Positions 36,243 to 44,052 of a stretch of DNA of 64,000 bases are shown here, piece by piece. This stretch comes from CAVYEM01 sp963767635 (lineage in GTDB: Bacteria; Vulcanimicrobiota; Vulcanimicrobiia; Vulcanimicrobiales; Vulcanimicrobiaceae). The notes below the pieces were generated by a model. The model was not told the DNA's origin. It saw only the letters and a program-made list of their open reading frames with translations, and searched no databases. Each line of letters starts with the position of its first letter. Within the stretch, counting starts at the first letter, position 1. The translations under genes and the position numbers were made by a program. Where the stretch lies: assembly GCA_963767635.1 (NCBI GenBank), contig CAVYEM010000001.1:496001-560000 (forward strand), written 5' to 3'.

Positions 36243-36991
36243 TTTGCCAGCTGCGGAGCAACCGTAATCAGCAAAAGAGAGAGTCCGTTGAACGCGGCGT
36301 GCGTGATCATGTTCGAAAGCGCACTGCCCGTCCGCGCGTAAATGACGCACAGCACTATTCCGCCGATTGCAAGCGGGAGACTCAGAGCCAGCAACATTGT
36401 CCCAGTGAAGGGCTGCTGCGCGTGCGCGAGCCCGAACAGCAGCGAACTGACCACCGCGCCGGGCCAAAATCCCCACCATTTACGCATCGCGTTGAACAAA
36501 AAGACCCGAAACACAAATTCTTCGGTAACCGGCCCCACCACGATTGCAAAAAGCGCGAATAGCAGTTTTTGCCAGCCGCGCATGTGCAGATACACCTGTA
36601 CGGCGAGCTCTTGGATCTTCAAATGCAAAACCGTGCTCAGGATCGATCCGAGTGCCGTTACCAGAACGAACATCACGACGATGGCGAGGATGATTTTTCC
36701 CGCGTCGCGCAAGTTGGGCAGCCGCAGCCCCAAATTCGTCAGGGTCGTTCTAGAAATAGGCGGCAAGACCACGAGCAGGTACAATACCAGCACGACTTCC
36801 GCTGCGGATTGCAGCGCGATACCGAAAAGATTCGTGAGCGATCGCTGCAACCCGGCAATATCGAGTCCACCGCCGACCAACCATACGATCGAGCCGACCA
36901 CGACGACGGCCAGAAAAACGACGACGCCGCCGAGCGCCGCCGCTACGGTAGAGCCGGGGCCGAATGCGTCAGGGCCGAAGGCGATCGGCCA
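36239..36991 (-). CDS. CPBP (CAAX-type) intramembrane protease, start unresolved
   Basis: A multi-pass membrane protein of about 250 residues with the conserved CPBP pattern: VTEEFVFRVFLFNAM (the EExxxR motif), then FGLAHAQQPF, and HAAFNGLSLLLI near the C-terminus. These are candidate Rce1-like glutamic proteases, usually involved in peptide processing or self-immunity. The reading frame stays open far into rsmA. The protein-like part begins just before 36990, where no clear start codon exists; GTG 36898 is possible but cuts the first membrane segment. Frame errors in the overlapping rsmA end may hide the real start. Confidence 0.7.
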   Translation of the reverse strand, partial: WPIAFGPDAFGPGSTVAAALGGVVVFLAVVVVGSIVWLVGGGLDIAGLQRSLTNLFGIALQSAAEVVLVLYLLVVLPPISRTTLTNLGLRLPNLRDAGKIILAIVVMFVLVTALGSILSTVLHLKIQELAVQVYLHMRGWQKLLFALFAIVVGPVTEEFVFRVFLFNAMRKWWGFWPGAVVSSLLFGLAHAQQPFTGTMLLALSLPLAIGGIVLCVIYARTGSALSNMITHAAFNGLSLLLITVAPQLAK

Positions 36992-37808
36992 GGCGGGCGA
37001 AGTCCGCGATGGCGAGCTCGTTCTCCACGTATCTCCGTATCCAGGCCGATATCTGCGATGGCCCTCGCTAATGCCGCGCGCGAAACGCCCAGCGAAAGTG
37101 AAAGGCTGTTGGCCAATGTTTTGCGGCGGTACGCGAAGGCCGCGCGCACGACCTGCAGAAACCAGCGTTCGTCCGCAACGGCAGCCGCCGGCGCTTGCCT
37201 GCGCGTGAGGCGAATCACGGCTGAGTCGATTTTCGGTCGCGGGTAAAACGCGTTGCGCCCGAGCGTAAACGCCTGTTCGACGTGCATCGCATACTGAACG
37301 GCGACGCTCAAACTGCCGTATGCAGCAGTTCCCGGGCGCGCACGAAAGCGCTGCGCGACTTCCCACTGCACCATGACCACCAAGCTTTGCGGTCCGCCGC
37401 GCATCTCGATCAGGCGCACGATGAGCGGCGTGGCAACATTGTAAGGCAGGTTCCCCGTCATGTGCCACGGCCGTTTTTGCGCGAACGCATCATAATCGAA
37501 TTGAAGCGCATCGGCTTGCACGATGCACGCGCTGCACAGACTGCGGCAACGAGCGCAGGATACGCACCATGTCGGGATCGATCTCGACGGCCGTGACGTC
37601 GGCTCCGGTTTCGATCAGCGCATGCGTCAGCTGTCCGGTTCCCGGGCCGATTTCCAGCACGCGGGGCGCCTGACCGGAGCCAGCCTGCGTCCGCGAGAAG
37701 GCGCGCTATGCGTGCCGCCGCCGCAGCATCGACCAAAAAGTTTTGTCCCAGCCGTTTCTTGGGCCGGTATCCGAATCTTTCGAGCAGCGCGCGCGGATGC
37801 ACGTGCAC
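36969..37808 (-). CDS. rsmA: 16S rRNA dimethyladenosine transferase, frame-shifted
   Basis: RsmA (KsgA) dimethylates two adenines near the 3' end of 16S rRNA. The N-terminus FGYRPKKRLGQNFLVD is in one frame. The SAM site VLEIGPGTGQLTHAL follows in a second frame after a shift at about 37661-37670. The third part, with TGNLPYNVATPLIVRL and the C-terminal FYPRPKIDSAVIRL, begins after a shift at about 37521-37535. A last shift at about 37008-37015 brings the proper end IADFARLADRLRP to a stop at 36969-36971. With all three repaired the protein is about 279 residues, the normal size. Three shifts in one essential-type gene argue for sequence errors. Confidence 0.85.
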
Positions 37809-37819
37809 GCTTCAATACC

Positions 37820-38860
37820 TCAGTGCAGCGTGAAAACCTTGACGGCGCGCCTGCCGAAAGACAGCGCGTCGGCCAGCGTATCGAAGCCCAAGTCGATGCG
37901 ATGACCGACGATGGCGCCGCCTGTGTCGCCCGCAACGGCAAAACCATACCCCGGAATGTACAGTTTGCTTCCCAGCGGAATCACGCGTGGATCGACCGCG
38001 ACGATTCCGTGCCCGGCGTGATACCCGCCTGCCGTGTATCCGCTGCATCCGCCACACTGAGCGGTGTACGCGGTGGCGATCATCTCCAACGCTTGTGCCG
38101 CGATGTACGAGGTTTTCTGCAGCCCGCGACGGCCCAGTTGAGCGATCGCGTACCGCGTGCCGACCCCTTCGGCAACGATGCGCGCGTGCGGTTTGCGAAC
38201 CACGCGCCGAGCGACGATGCGCTTGCGCAACGTTCCGTCGGTTCTCGTGTAGTCGACCATGGTCAGCGTGAGGCCGGGGCGGCCGACGTCGATCACTTTC
38301 GTGCGCTCGGGGGGCAGCGAAAAATCGATTTTGTGAACGGTGCGTTGCGCCACGTGATGCTTTTCCGTTGTCGACCACTGCACCACTCGCGAGATGCGAA
38401 CGGTGGCGTTGGCGACGATTGGATCTGCGAGCGAAGGGCGAACGATATCGTGCTCGTCCAAGTGCACGCCTTGCTCCTCGAGGAGTGCGCCGACGTCGTT
38501 CGCGTTCGTAACGATCGTTTGTGTTCCCGAAGCGGTTACCAGCTTCACCGGCACTGCGGCCGAATAGTCGATGCTCATATTGTCGACGATGGGGACGTCC
38601 AAAGCGGGGTGCACGTAATCCTGCGGGCCGGGCACGATGCCGCGTTCTTTAAGAAATTGGCCCACCGTGGCGGAGGGGGTGACGTGCTGCGTCTGCGTGC
38701 CCTGCGATTGGAAGAGCACGACGTGGGTCCCAGAGGGCCGAGGAGGTGCGGGGGCATCGGCCCATGCCGGAGAGGTGAGAAAGGCCACGGCTGCAAGCGC
38801 AATGCCCAGAATGCCGATTCGATAGAAAGTAGTAGCGCGGTTGACTCTGTGTCCTATCAA
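37820..38860 (-). CDS. YabE-like secreted protein with DUF348, G5 and 3D domains
   Basis: A 346-residue exported protein with an uncleaved or weak signal (residues 10-33). Two DUF348 repeats follow (about 45-160, each with VxTxAxxVGxxLxExGI), then a G5 domain (about 165-235, PxxTxxxxxxDxxxxxG), and a C-terminal 3D domain with TAYTAQCGGCSGYTAGG and the three aspartates VAVDP, AGDTGG and IDLGFD. Such proteins are peptidoglycan-active or resuscitation-promoting-factor-like. yabE-rnmV-ksgA is a known order in Firmicutes, and here it directly precedes rsmA, supporting the call. Confidence 0.85.
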   Translation of the reverse strand: MIGHRVNRATTFYRIGILGIALAAVAFLTSPAWADAPAPPRPSGTHVVLFQSQGTQTQHVTPSATVGQFLKERGIVPGPQDYVHPALDVPIVDNMSIDYSAAVPVKLVTASGTQTIVTNANDVGALLEEQGVHLDEHDIVRPSLADPIVANATVRISRVVQWSTTEKHHVAQRTVHKIDFSLPPERTKVIDVGRPGLTLTMVDYTRTDGTLRKRIVARRVVRKPHARIVAEGVGTRYAIAQLGRRGLQKTSYIAAQALEMIATAYTAQCGGCSGYTAGGYHAGHGIVAVDPRVIPLGSKLYIPGYGFAVAGDTGGAIVGHRIDLGFDTLADALSFGRRAVKVFTLH

Positions 38861-39172
38861 CCCAATTCCTTTCCTGACGGGAGTCGCACGGCGGGGCTAG
38901 GGGGCCCTACAAACCCGGTAAATTCCGGTATAAGACCGCGAGCGGCGATGCGATCCTGCGCAGACGTGCATTGTGGTCGACGGATCCGTGGCGACGGAAA
39001 CGCCTGACGGGCAGACGAGCTTGCCCGGTCTTTGTGACCCGGGCACTATACCATGCCTTTACAAAGTGCGGTATACGGCAAAAGTCATTGTCACACCGCG
39101 GCGCTTTCGGCAGCAGGAAAGCGCTCAGAACGCCGAGGGCGGCGTCTTGCGGGTACATAACCTCGTGCTGCG
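38861..39172. other. Divergent intergenic region with a long leader on the minus strand
   Basis: A 312-base gap between the YabE-like gene and the divergent glycosyltransferase. On the minus strand AGGAAAGGA lies about ten bases before the YabE-like start. A GC hairpin GCCCGG...CCGGGC (about 39022-39045) lies just downstream of a TATAGT (39047-39052). This could be a structured leader of roughly 180 bases, but I cannot match it to a named riboswitch. Confidence 0.4.
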
Positions 39173-40315
39173 ATGCGCGTAGGATTCTTTACCGAAATCT
39201 ACCATCCAATCGTCAACGGCATCGTCGCATCCGTCGACGGTCTTGCCGTGGGCTTGCGGGAACTCGGGCACGAGGTGTACTGCTTTACGCCGCGCGTGCC
39301 CGGATACGAAGAACCGGACGGACCGGTGTACCGCATGCCTTCGCTTCCGCTGCCTATCGCAACGCCGTACCGGTTGACCGTGCCGCTAGTGAGCCGGCAC
39401 AATCGGCACTCGATCGTCAATCGGCTCAACGTGCTGCACGCTCATTCGCCGTTCGTGACGGGATGGATGGCGGTACGCTACGCGCGACGACTACGCATTC
39501 CGCTGATCTACACGTATCACACCCGTTTGGAAGAATACGCGCACTACGTTCCGTTCGAGCCCAACGCCACGCGTTTGGCTGCGGCCGCGCTGACCCGCAA
39601 TTTCGCAAACCTGGCCGACGCGGTGATCGTGCCCACACCGGCGATGCGCGCGCGGTTGTCGGAGTTGGGTGTCACCGCTCCCATCGAAGTGATTGCCAGC
39701 GGCATCGACCTGCGGCGATTTGCTGCCGGCCGTCGCAGCGCGCCGCTTCGCGAATCGATCGGCGTGCGCCGCGGCGAACGAATGCTGCTCTTCGTCTCGC
39801 GCTTGGCGCGCGAGAAAAACGTGCAGCTGCTCGTGGAAGCGTTGGCGCTTTGTCCCGTGCCGGCGCGCTTGGTCATTGCCGGAGACGGGCCGGAGCGCCA
39901 AGCCCTGGAAGAGCTTGCCGACCGGCTGCGCGTACGGGAACGGGTAAAATTTTTGGGAGCCGTCGAGCGTACCGCCCTCCCCGACCTCTACGCGAGTGCG
40001 GATGCATTCGTCTTTGCCAGTATGACCGAAACGCAGGGGTTGGTGCTGGTGGAAGCGCTCGCTGCGGGATTGCTCGTGCTGGCTGCCGACGCGCCGCAGA
40101 TCCGGGAAGTGTTGGGGCCTGCCGGCTACGTCGTCCCGCCCACCGCGAACGCGCTGGCCGATGCAATGTGCACCGTCCCGCTCGAGCCCGATGAGGCGGA
40201 ACGCGAGAAGGCGACCTCCGCTGCGGCCCGGTTCGGCATCGAAGAGCAGGCGCGCAAGGTGGAACGCATCTATCAACGCCTGCAGGGCAGCGTTCTGGGC
40301 GCCGTGAGCGGTTGA
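39173..40315 (+). CDS. Glycosyltransferase family 4, diacylglycerol-glycosyltransferase-like
   Basis: A 380-residue glycosyltransferase with the N-terminal signature MRVGFFTEIYHPIVNGIVAS. HAHSPFVTGWMAVRYARR and YTYHTRLEEYAHYVP resemble enzymes that glucosylate diacylglycerol or phosphatidylinositol (MgdA/PimB type). The C-terminal lobe has FVSRLAREKNVQLL, IAGDGPERQALEELA and SMTETQGLVLVEALAAG. The lipid acceptor is inferred only from that resemblance. Its stop codon lies inside the promoter of the next gene. Confidence 0.85.
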   Translation: MRVGFFTEIYHPIVNGIVASVDGLAVGLRELGHEVYCFTPRVPGYEEPDGPVYRMPSLPLPIATPYRLTVPLVSRHNRHSIVNRLNVLHAHSPFVTGWMAVRYARRLRIPLIYTYHTRLEEYAHYVPFEPNATRLAAAALTRNFANLADAVIVPTPAMRARLSELGVTAPIEVIASGIDLRRFAAGRRSAPLRESIGVRRGERMLLFVSRLAREKNVQLLVEALALCPVPARLVIAGDGPERQALEELADRLRVRERVKFLGAVERTALPDLYASADAFVFASMTETQGLVLVEALAAGLLVLAADAPQIREVLGPAGYVVPPTANALADAMCTVPLEPDEAEREKATSAAARFGIEEQARKVERIYQRLQGSVLGAVSG

Positions 40316-40340
40316 CTCGAACGTATGTTCGATATACAAT
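40312..40340 (+). promoter_or_regulatory. Promoter of the putative SOS operon
   Basis: -35 TTGACT (40312-40317), a spacer of 17 bases and -10 TACAAT (40335-40340). The -35 overlaps the stop of the upstream glycosyltransferase. The predicted transcript start is near 40347, three bases before the ATG at 40350, so the message may be leaderless. Confidence 0.8.
40318..40331 (+). promoter_or_regulatory. LexA (SOS) box
   Basis: CGAACGTATGTTCG is a perfect palindrome matching the Gram-positive LexA consensus CGAAC-N4-GTTCG. It fills the spacer between -35 and -10, so LexA bound here would block RNA polymerase. Confidence 0.75.
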
Positions 40341-40349
40341 GGGTGAACG

Positions 40350-40757
40350 ATGGTGCAGGTAGCGGTGGGTTTCGCGGCAGATTTGCAAGGCAACGGTGTC
40401 GCCTATGCGCGCTTGGGCGATCAACTGCGCCCGCAGCAGATCTTTCGGGTTCCATTCGTGGTGAAGCGGTGCGCAGCTCTGCTGGAACGCGAAGTCGGAT
40501 ATGCGGCGTTGACGAGCGTCATCTCCAACCTGCACCGCCGGGGCGTACGCAGAGTGCGGCTTTCTATCGAAGACGGCCACTTGGCCGCCGACTTGCGCGA
40601 ACACCGGGATGTGCCGGCGGCGCTGACTCTGGCGTACGTGCGTTTAGGCTGCGGGCTCAACCAGTTCGCAGATTACGCGATCGTTTCGTCACCGCAGGAC
40701 GCTTCCGACTTGACGCATCGCGCTCGAACCGAATTAGCGATGCACGTGGCAGCCTAG
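40350..40757 (+). CDS. Unknown protein, probably SOS-induced
   Basis: A 135-residue protein without signal or membrane segments. The order beta (VQVAVGFAADLQGNGVAYARLG), helix (FVVKRCAALLEREVGYAALTSVISNLHRRG), beta (VRRVRLSIEDGHLAADL) and a final helical part suggests a small alpha/beta fold. It is loosely RNase H-like, but the expected acidic catalytic residues are not evident. I do not recognise a family. A LexA box and strong promoter lie directly in front and a DNA glycosylase gene follows 28 bases after the stop, so a part in DNA damage response is likely by context. Confidence 0.7.
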   Translation: MVQVAVGFAADLQGNGVAYARLGDQLRPQQIFRVPFVVKRCAALLEREVGYAALTSVISNLHRRGVRRVRLSIEDGHLAADLREHRDVPAALTLAYVRLGCGLNQFADYAIVSSPQDASDLTHRARTELAMHVAA

Positions 40758-40785
40758 CGCCGCGTGCGGCCTAGCCGGCCTGCAG

Positions 40786-41385
40786 ATGCCGCGGTACCGC
40801 CGCATACGTGCCGGCGAATTGCCGGTCGATACGGCCGCGCTTGCGCGAGCGCTGATCGGATGCGCACTCGTCCGCGACTGCCCGGACGGGCGCACCGCGG
40901 GACGGATCGTCGAATCGGAGGCGTACGTGCTCGACGATCCGGCCTCGCATGCCTTCCGAGGACCCAGCAAACGCAATTCGTCGATGTTCCTCGAGCCGTT
41001 TCACGCCTACGTGTATAAAATCTATGGTACGTCGTTCTGCGTAAACGTCAGCAGCGAAGCGGCGGGCGCGGGGGCTGCCGTCCTAATTCGCGCGCTGGAA
41101 CCGCTCGAGGGTTCCCGTTTGATGGAAGAGCGTCGCGGCACGACCCGCGTGCGGGATCTGTGCCGCGGGCCGGGACGGCTTTGTCAGGCCTTGGCGATCG
41201 ACTTCGAATTGAACGGTGAAGACCTGATCGGCGGCCGCAGGCTGTGGTTGGCCGCAGCCTCGGCAAGGACGCAGACCGTCGGCATAAGCCGCCGCGTCGG
41301 TCTGACGAAAGCCGTGGATTGGTTGCTGCGGTTTTACGAGCGCGGCAATCCCTTCGTGTCCGGGCCGAAGGCCATTGCGGGCTAG
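40786..41385 (+). CDS. mpg: 3-methyladenine DNA glycosylase (AAG/Mpg family)
   Basis: A 199-residue monofunctional glycosylase that removes alkylated purines to start base excision repair. The catalytic glutamate region IVESEAY, then DPASHAFRG, the wedge tyrosine region HAYVYKIYGTSFCVNV, ALIRALEP and GPGRLCQALAID match the family. It lies 28 bases behind the LexA-box gene on the same strand, so it is probably SOS-induced. No separate promoter is seen in the short gap. Confidence 0.93.
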   Translation: MPRYRRIRAGELPVDTAALARALIGCALVRDCPDGRTAGRIVESEAYVLDDPASHAFRGPSKRNSSMFLEPFHAYVYKIYGTSFCVNVSSEAAGAGAAVLIRALEPLEGSRLMEERRGTTRVRDLCRGPGRLCQALAIDFELNGEDLIGGRRLWLAAASARTQTVGISRRVGLTKAVDWLLRFYERGNPFVSGPKAIAG

Positions 41386-41399
41386 CTTGCCTCGCGCCG

Positions 41400-41429
41400 T
41401 TGCACGCCGACCGCGCCCTGTGCTATAGT
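41400..41429 (+). promoter_or_regulatory. Promoter of rho
   Basis: -35 TTGCAC (41400-41405), an 18-base spacer and -10 TATAGT (41424-41429). The transcript start would be near 41436, giving a leader of about 270 bases before the ATG of rho at 41707. Confidence 0.7.
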
Positions 41430-41706
41430 TTGCTCGTTGCGAGGTGAGTTCGTTCAAGAACCCTCGGCGACGCAGTACATTCCCCACCGCTCACGTCACG
41501 TTCGAAATCTCGCGGCAGCCTCGCCCGAAGCTTTTCACGTATGCGGCGTGCGCGACTCTACGAGAGAGATACTTCCACTGCAATTCGAAAATCGTTCCAA
41601 CGATGGCCGTCCTCAAAATGGAGGCCGCCGCCGCCGCTCCCGGCGCCATCGCCACTTTCAACCGCACAACGAACATTTTCCACAGGCCGAACAAGCGGGA
41701 CCGCCG

Positions 41707-42999
41707 ATGCTGACCGTTGAGGAGCTTACGGAAAAGACGAAAGCGGAGCTCAACGCGCTGGCCAAAGAGTTCGAGATCGACTCGCCGCTCAAGCTGAAAA
41801 AAGACGAGTTGATTCCGCGGATCCTCGAAATTCAGTCGCAGCGCTCCGGCATCGAGATCGCGAACGGCGTTCTAGACGTCTTGCCGGAGGGGTACGGCTT
41901 CCTTCGCCGCGATGGTTACATCATCGGTCCCGAAGACATCTACGTCAGCCAGTCGCAAATTCGGCGCTTCGAATTGCGTCGCGGCGATTTGATAGAAGGG
42001 CAAACGCGCCGTCCGAAGGAGGGCGAGAAGTATTACGGGCTGATTCGCGTCGATCGAATCAACGGCAACACGCCCGAGCAGCTTCGCGGCCGGAGAATCT
42101 TCGAAAAGGGCACGCCGATCTATCCGAACGAGCGCTACCGGCTCGAGGTGCGCGCGACCCAGCTCTCCACGCGCGTCATCGACGTCTTCTGCCCCATCGG
42201 AAAAGGTCAGCGCGCGCTGATCGTCTCCCCGCCTAAAGCCGGCAAGACGACGCTGCTCAAGAATATCGCCAACTCCATCTCCATCAACCATCCGGAAGCG
42301 CACATCATGGCGCTGCTCGTGGACGAGCGCCCGGAAGAGGTTACGGACATGCAGCGCACGATCGACGGTGAAGTCATTGCCTCGACGTTCGACGAGCATC
42401 CGGAGAATCACACGGCCGTCGCGGAACTGGCGATGGAACGCGCGAAACGGTTGGTCGAAATGGGCAAGGACGTCGTGATCCTGCTCGACTCCATCACGCG
42501 CTTGGCGCGCGCGTACAATCAAGTCATTCCAACGTCGGGACGCACGCTCTCCGGCGGCCTCGACACCGCCTCGCTGCACAAACCGAAGCGATTCTTCGGC
42601 GCCGCGCGCAAAATTGAAGAAGGCGGTTCACTGACCATCATCGCCACGGCGCTCGTGGAAACCGGGTCCAAGATGGACGACGTCATTTTTGAAGAGTTCA
42701 AAGGCACCGGCAACATGGAGCTGAACCTGACGCGCAAGCTCGCGGAATCCCGCGTCTTCCCCGCAGTCGACATCAAGCGCTCGGGAACCCGCCACGAAGA
42801 GCTGCTGCTCAGCGAAATCGAGATGCGCAAAATCTGGATGCTGCGCCGCGCTACCAGCGTGCTGAACAGCGGCGACATCACCGAACTGATCTTGGACAAA
42901 ATGGCACAGACCCGCACGAACGACGAGTTCTTGCAGACGGTGACCAAGGAGGCGCTTTCGCTGTCGCGGGGATATGACGAGGGCAACGGAAAGTATTAA
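41707..42999 (+). CDS. rho: Transcription termination factor Rho
   Basis: A 430-residue hexameric RNA helicase that terminates transcription. It has the N-terminal Rho_N domain (LTVEELTEKTKAELNALAKE), the cold-shock-like RNA-binding domain (GVLDVLPEGYGFLR), and the ATPase with Walker A SPPKAGKTTLL, Walker B VVILLDSITRLARAYN and the Q-loop/R-loop region. ATG 41707 gives the usual size. The same frame is open upstream to 41437 and includes a basic stretch (GGRRRRSRRHRH) that could be a natural N-terminal extension if a non-standard start is used. A long leader would allow self-regulation, as known for E. coli rho. Confidence 0.95.
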   Translation: MLTVEELTEKTKAELNALAKEFEIDSPLKLKKDELIPRILEIQSQRSGIEIANGVLDVLPEGYGFLRRDGYIIGPEDIYVSQSQIRRFELRRGDLIEGQTRRPKEGEKYYGLIRVDRINGNTPEQLRGRRIFEKGTPIYPNERYRLEVRATQLSTRVIDVFCPIGKGQRALIVSPPKAGKTTLLKNIANSISINHPEAHIMALLVDERPEEVTDMQRTIDGEVIASTFDEHPENHTAVAELAMERAKRLVEMGKDVVILLDSITRLARAYNQVIPTSGRTLSGGLDTASLHKPKRFFGAARKIEEGGSLTIIATALVETGSKMDDVIFEEFKGTGNMELNLTRKLAESRVFPAVDIKRSGTRHEELLLSEIEMRKIWMLRRATSVLNSGDITELILDKMAQTRTNDEFLQTVTKEALSLSRGYDEGNGKY

Positions 43000-43000
43000 A

Positions 43001-43030
43001 TTCTCGTTGGAGGACGTTCTCCATCGAAAC
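43001..43030 (+). repeat. Inverted-repeat element, copy A
   Basis: TTCTCGTTGGAGGACGTTCT followed by CCATCGAAAC, an imperfect palindrome directly after the rho stop. It is related to the palindromes inside copies B and C downstream. Confidence 0.6.
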
Positions 43031-43035
43031 CGCTC

Positions 43036-43061
43036 GCAAAACCGCATCCGTGCGGTTTTGC
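43036..43061 (+). terminator. Rho-independent terminator of rho
   Basis: An 11-bp perfect stem, GCAAAACCGCA with TGCGGTTTTGC, and loop TCCG, 37 bases after the rho stop. The downstream side ends in TTTT and is followed by GCTTTAAA. It is also symmetric and may serve both directions. Confidence 0.8.
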
Positions 43062-43120
43062 TGCTTTAAACCGCTTGCGCGGCAAACAAGTGCGGAAGCT
43101 GCCATCCTGGCAGGGCCGCG

Positions 43121-43203
43121 CAAGTCGGAAAATTTCGCTGGAGAACATCCTCCAACGAAATAGGTTAAAGGCGATCGGATAGAACCGTTCCAAGATGTGA
43201 AAT
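43121..43203 (+). repeat. 83-base direct repeat, copy B
   Basis: Begins CAAGTCGGAAAATTTCGCTG and ends AAGATGTGAAA. It contains the imperfect palindrome TTTCGCTGGAG...CTCCAACGAAA and the phrase ATAGAACCGT. Copy C at 43208-43290 matches over nearly its full length. Confidence 0.75.
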
Positions 43204-43207
43204 ACGG

Positions 43208-43290
43208 CAAGTCGGAAAATTTCGCTGGAGAACGTCCTCCAATGAAAAGCTCGCTGGCACGATCTGATAGAACCGTGACATGATGTGAAA
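43208..43290 (+). repeat. 83-base direct repeat, copy C
   Basis: Same order as copy B: CAAGTCGGAAAATTTCGCTG, the palindrome with CTCCAATGAAA, ATAGAACCGT and GATGTGAAA. It ends 11 bases before the pseudouridine synthase ATG, so it lies in that gene's control region. Confidence 0.75.
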
Positions 43291-43301
43291 AAAGAACATC
43301 G

Positions 43302-44030
43302 ATGAACGAACGAATGCGGCTTCAGAAATACTTGGCGCACGCCGGCGTGGCTTCGCGCCGTGCCGCCGAGGAACTGATCGTGCGCGGCAAAGTGCGCGTA
43401 AACGGCAAACCTGTGCGCGAGCTCGGCACTACCGTGAGTCTCGACGATCGCATCGACGTGAGCGGGACGCCGGTGCGCCTGCAGAGCGAGCCGACGTACC
43501 TGCTGATGCACAAGCCTGCGGGAGTAATGACGACGATGCGCGATCCGCAGGGGCGGCGCACGGTCGCGCAGCTCGTTCCCGACGGTTTACCGCGCGTCGT
43601 TCCGGTGGGCCGCCTCGATTACGATACGTCGGGCGTACTCCTGCTGACCAACGACGGCGAACTGGCCAATACACTCACCCATCCGCGCTTCGGCGTGGAA
43701 AAGACGTATCGCGTCGTCGTGAAAGGGCGGCTGCTTCCCCTCGAAATCGCGCGTCTGCAGAGCGGAGTGTGGTTGGACGAGTTTCACGCCGGGGGCGCCC
43801 GTGTGCGCGTGATGGCCACACGACGCGACACCTCGATTTTGGATATAACGATCCACGAAGGCAAGAACCGGCAGGTTCGGCGGATGTTCCAGGCCGTGGG
43901 GCATCCGGTGCTCGAACTTGCACGATTGCGGTTCGGCCCGCTCAAACTGGGCGATCTGCCCGCGGGCAGCAGCCGTCCGCTGACGTCGCGCGAGATCGCA
44001 CAGTTGCGCACTTCCGGTTCGCACCACTAG
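43302..44030 (+). CDS. RsuA/RluB-family rRNA pseudouridine synthase
   Basis: A 242-residue enzyme with an N-terminal S4 RNA-binding domain (MRLQKYLAHAGVASRRAAEELI) and a catalytic domain whose motif GRLDYDTSGVLLLTNDG holds the catalytic Asp. The C-terminal IHEGKNRQVRRMFQAVGHPVL is typical. RluB (23S) and RsuA (16S) cannot be told apart safely; the S4 form and the conserved motifs favour the RluB group. Repeats B and C lie immediately upstream. The next gene, aroF, starts 22 bases after the stop. Confidence 0.92.
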   Translation: MNERMRLQKYLAHAGVASRRAAEELIVRGKVRVNGKPVRELGTTVSLDDRIDVSGTPVRLQSEPTYLLMHKPAGVMTTMRDPQGRRTVAQLVPDGLPRVVPVGRLDYDTSGVLLLTNDGELANTLTHPRFGVEKTYRVVVKGRLLPLEIARLQSGVWLDEFHAGGARVRVMATRRDTSILDITIHEGKNRQVRRMFQAVGHPVLELARLRFGPLKLGDLPAGSSRPLTSREIAQLRTSGSHH

Positions 44031-44052
44031 GCCTGCTAGCATAGGGAATCGT

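Noticed and set aside
39020..39070. Promoter boxes in the gap before the 39.2 kb glycosyltransferase
   Set aside because: Several TATA-like strings exist, but none has a -35 box at an acceptable distance on either strand.
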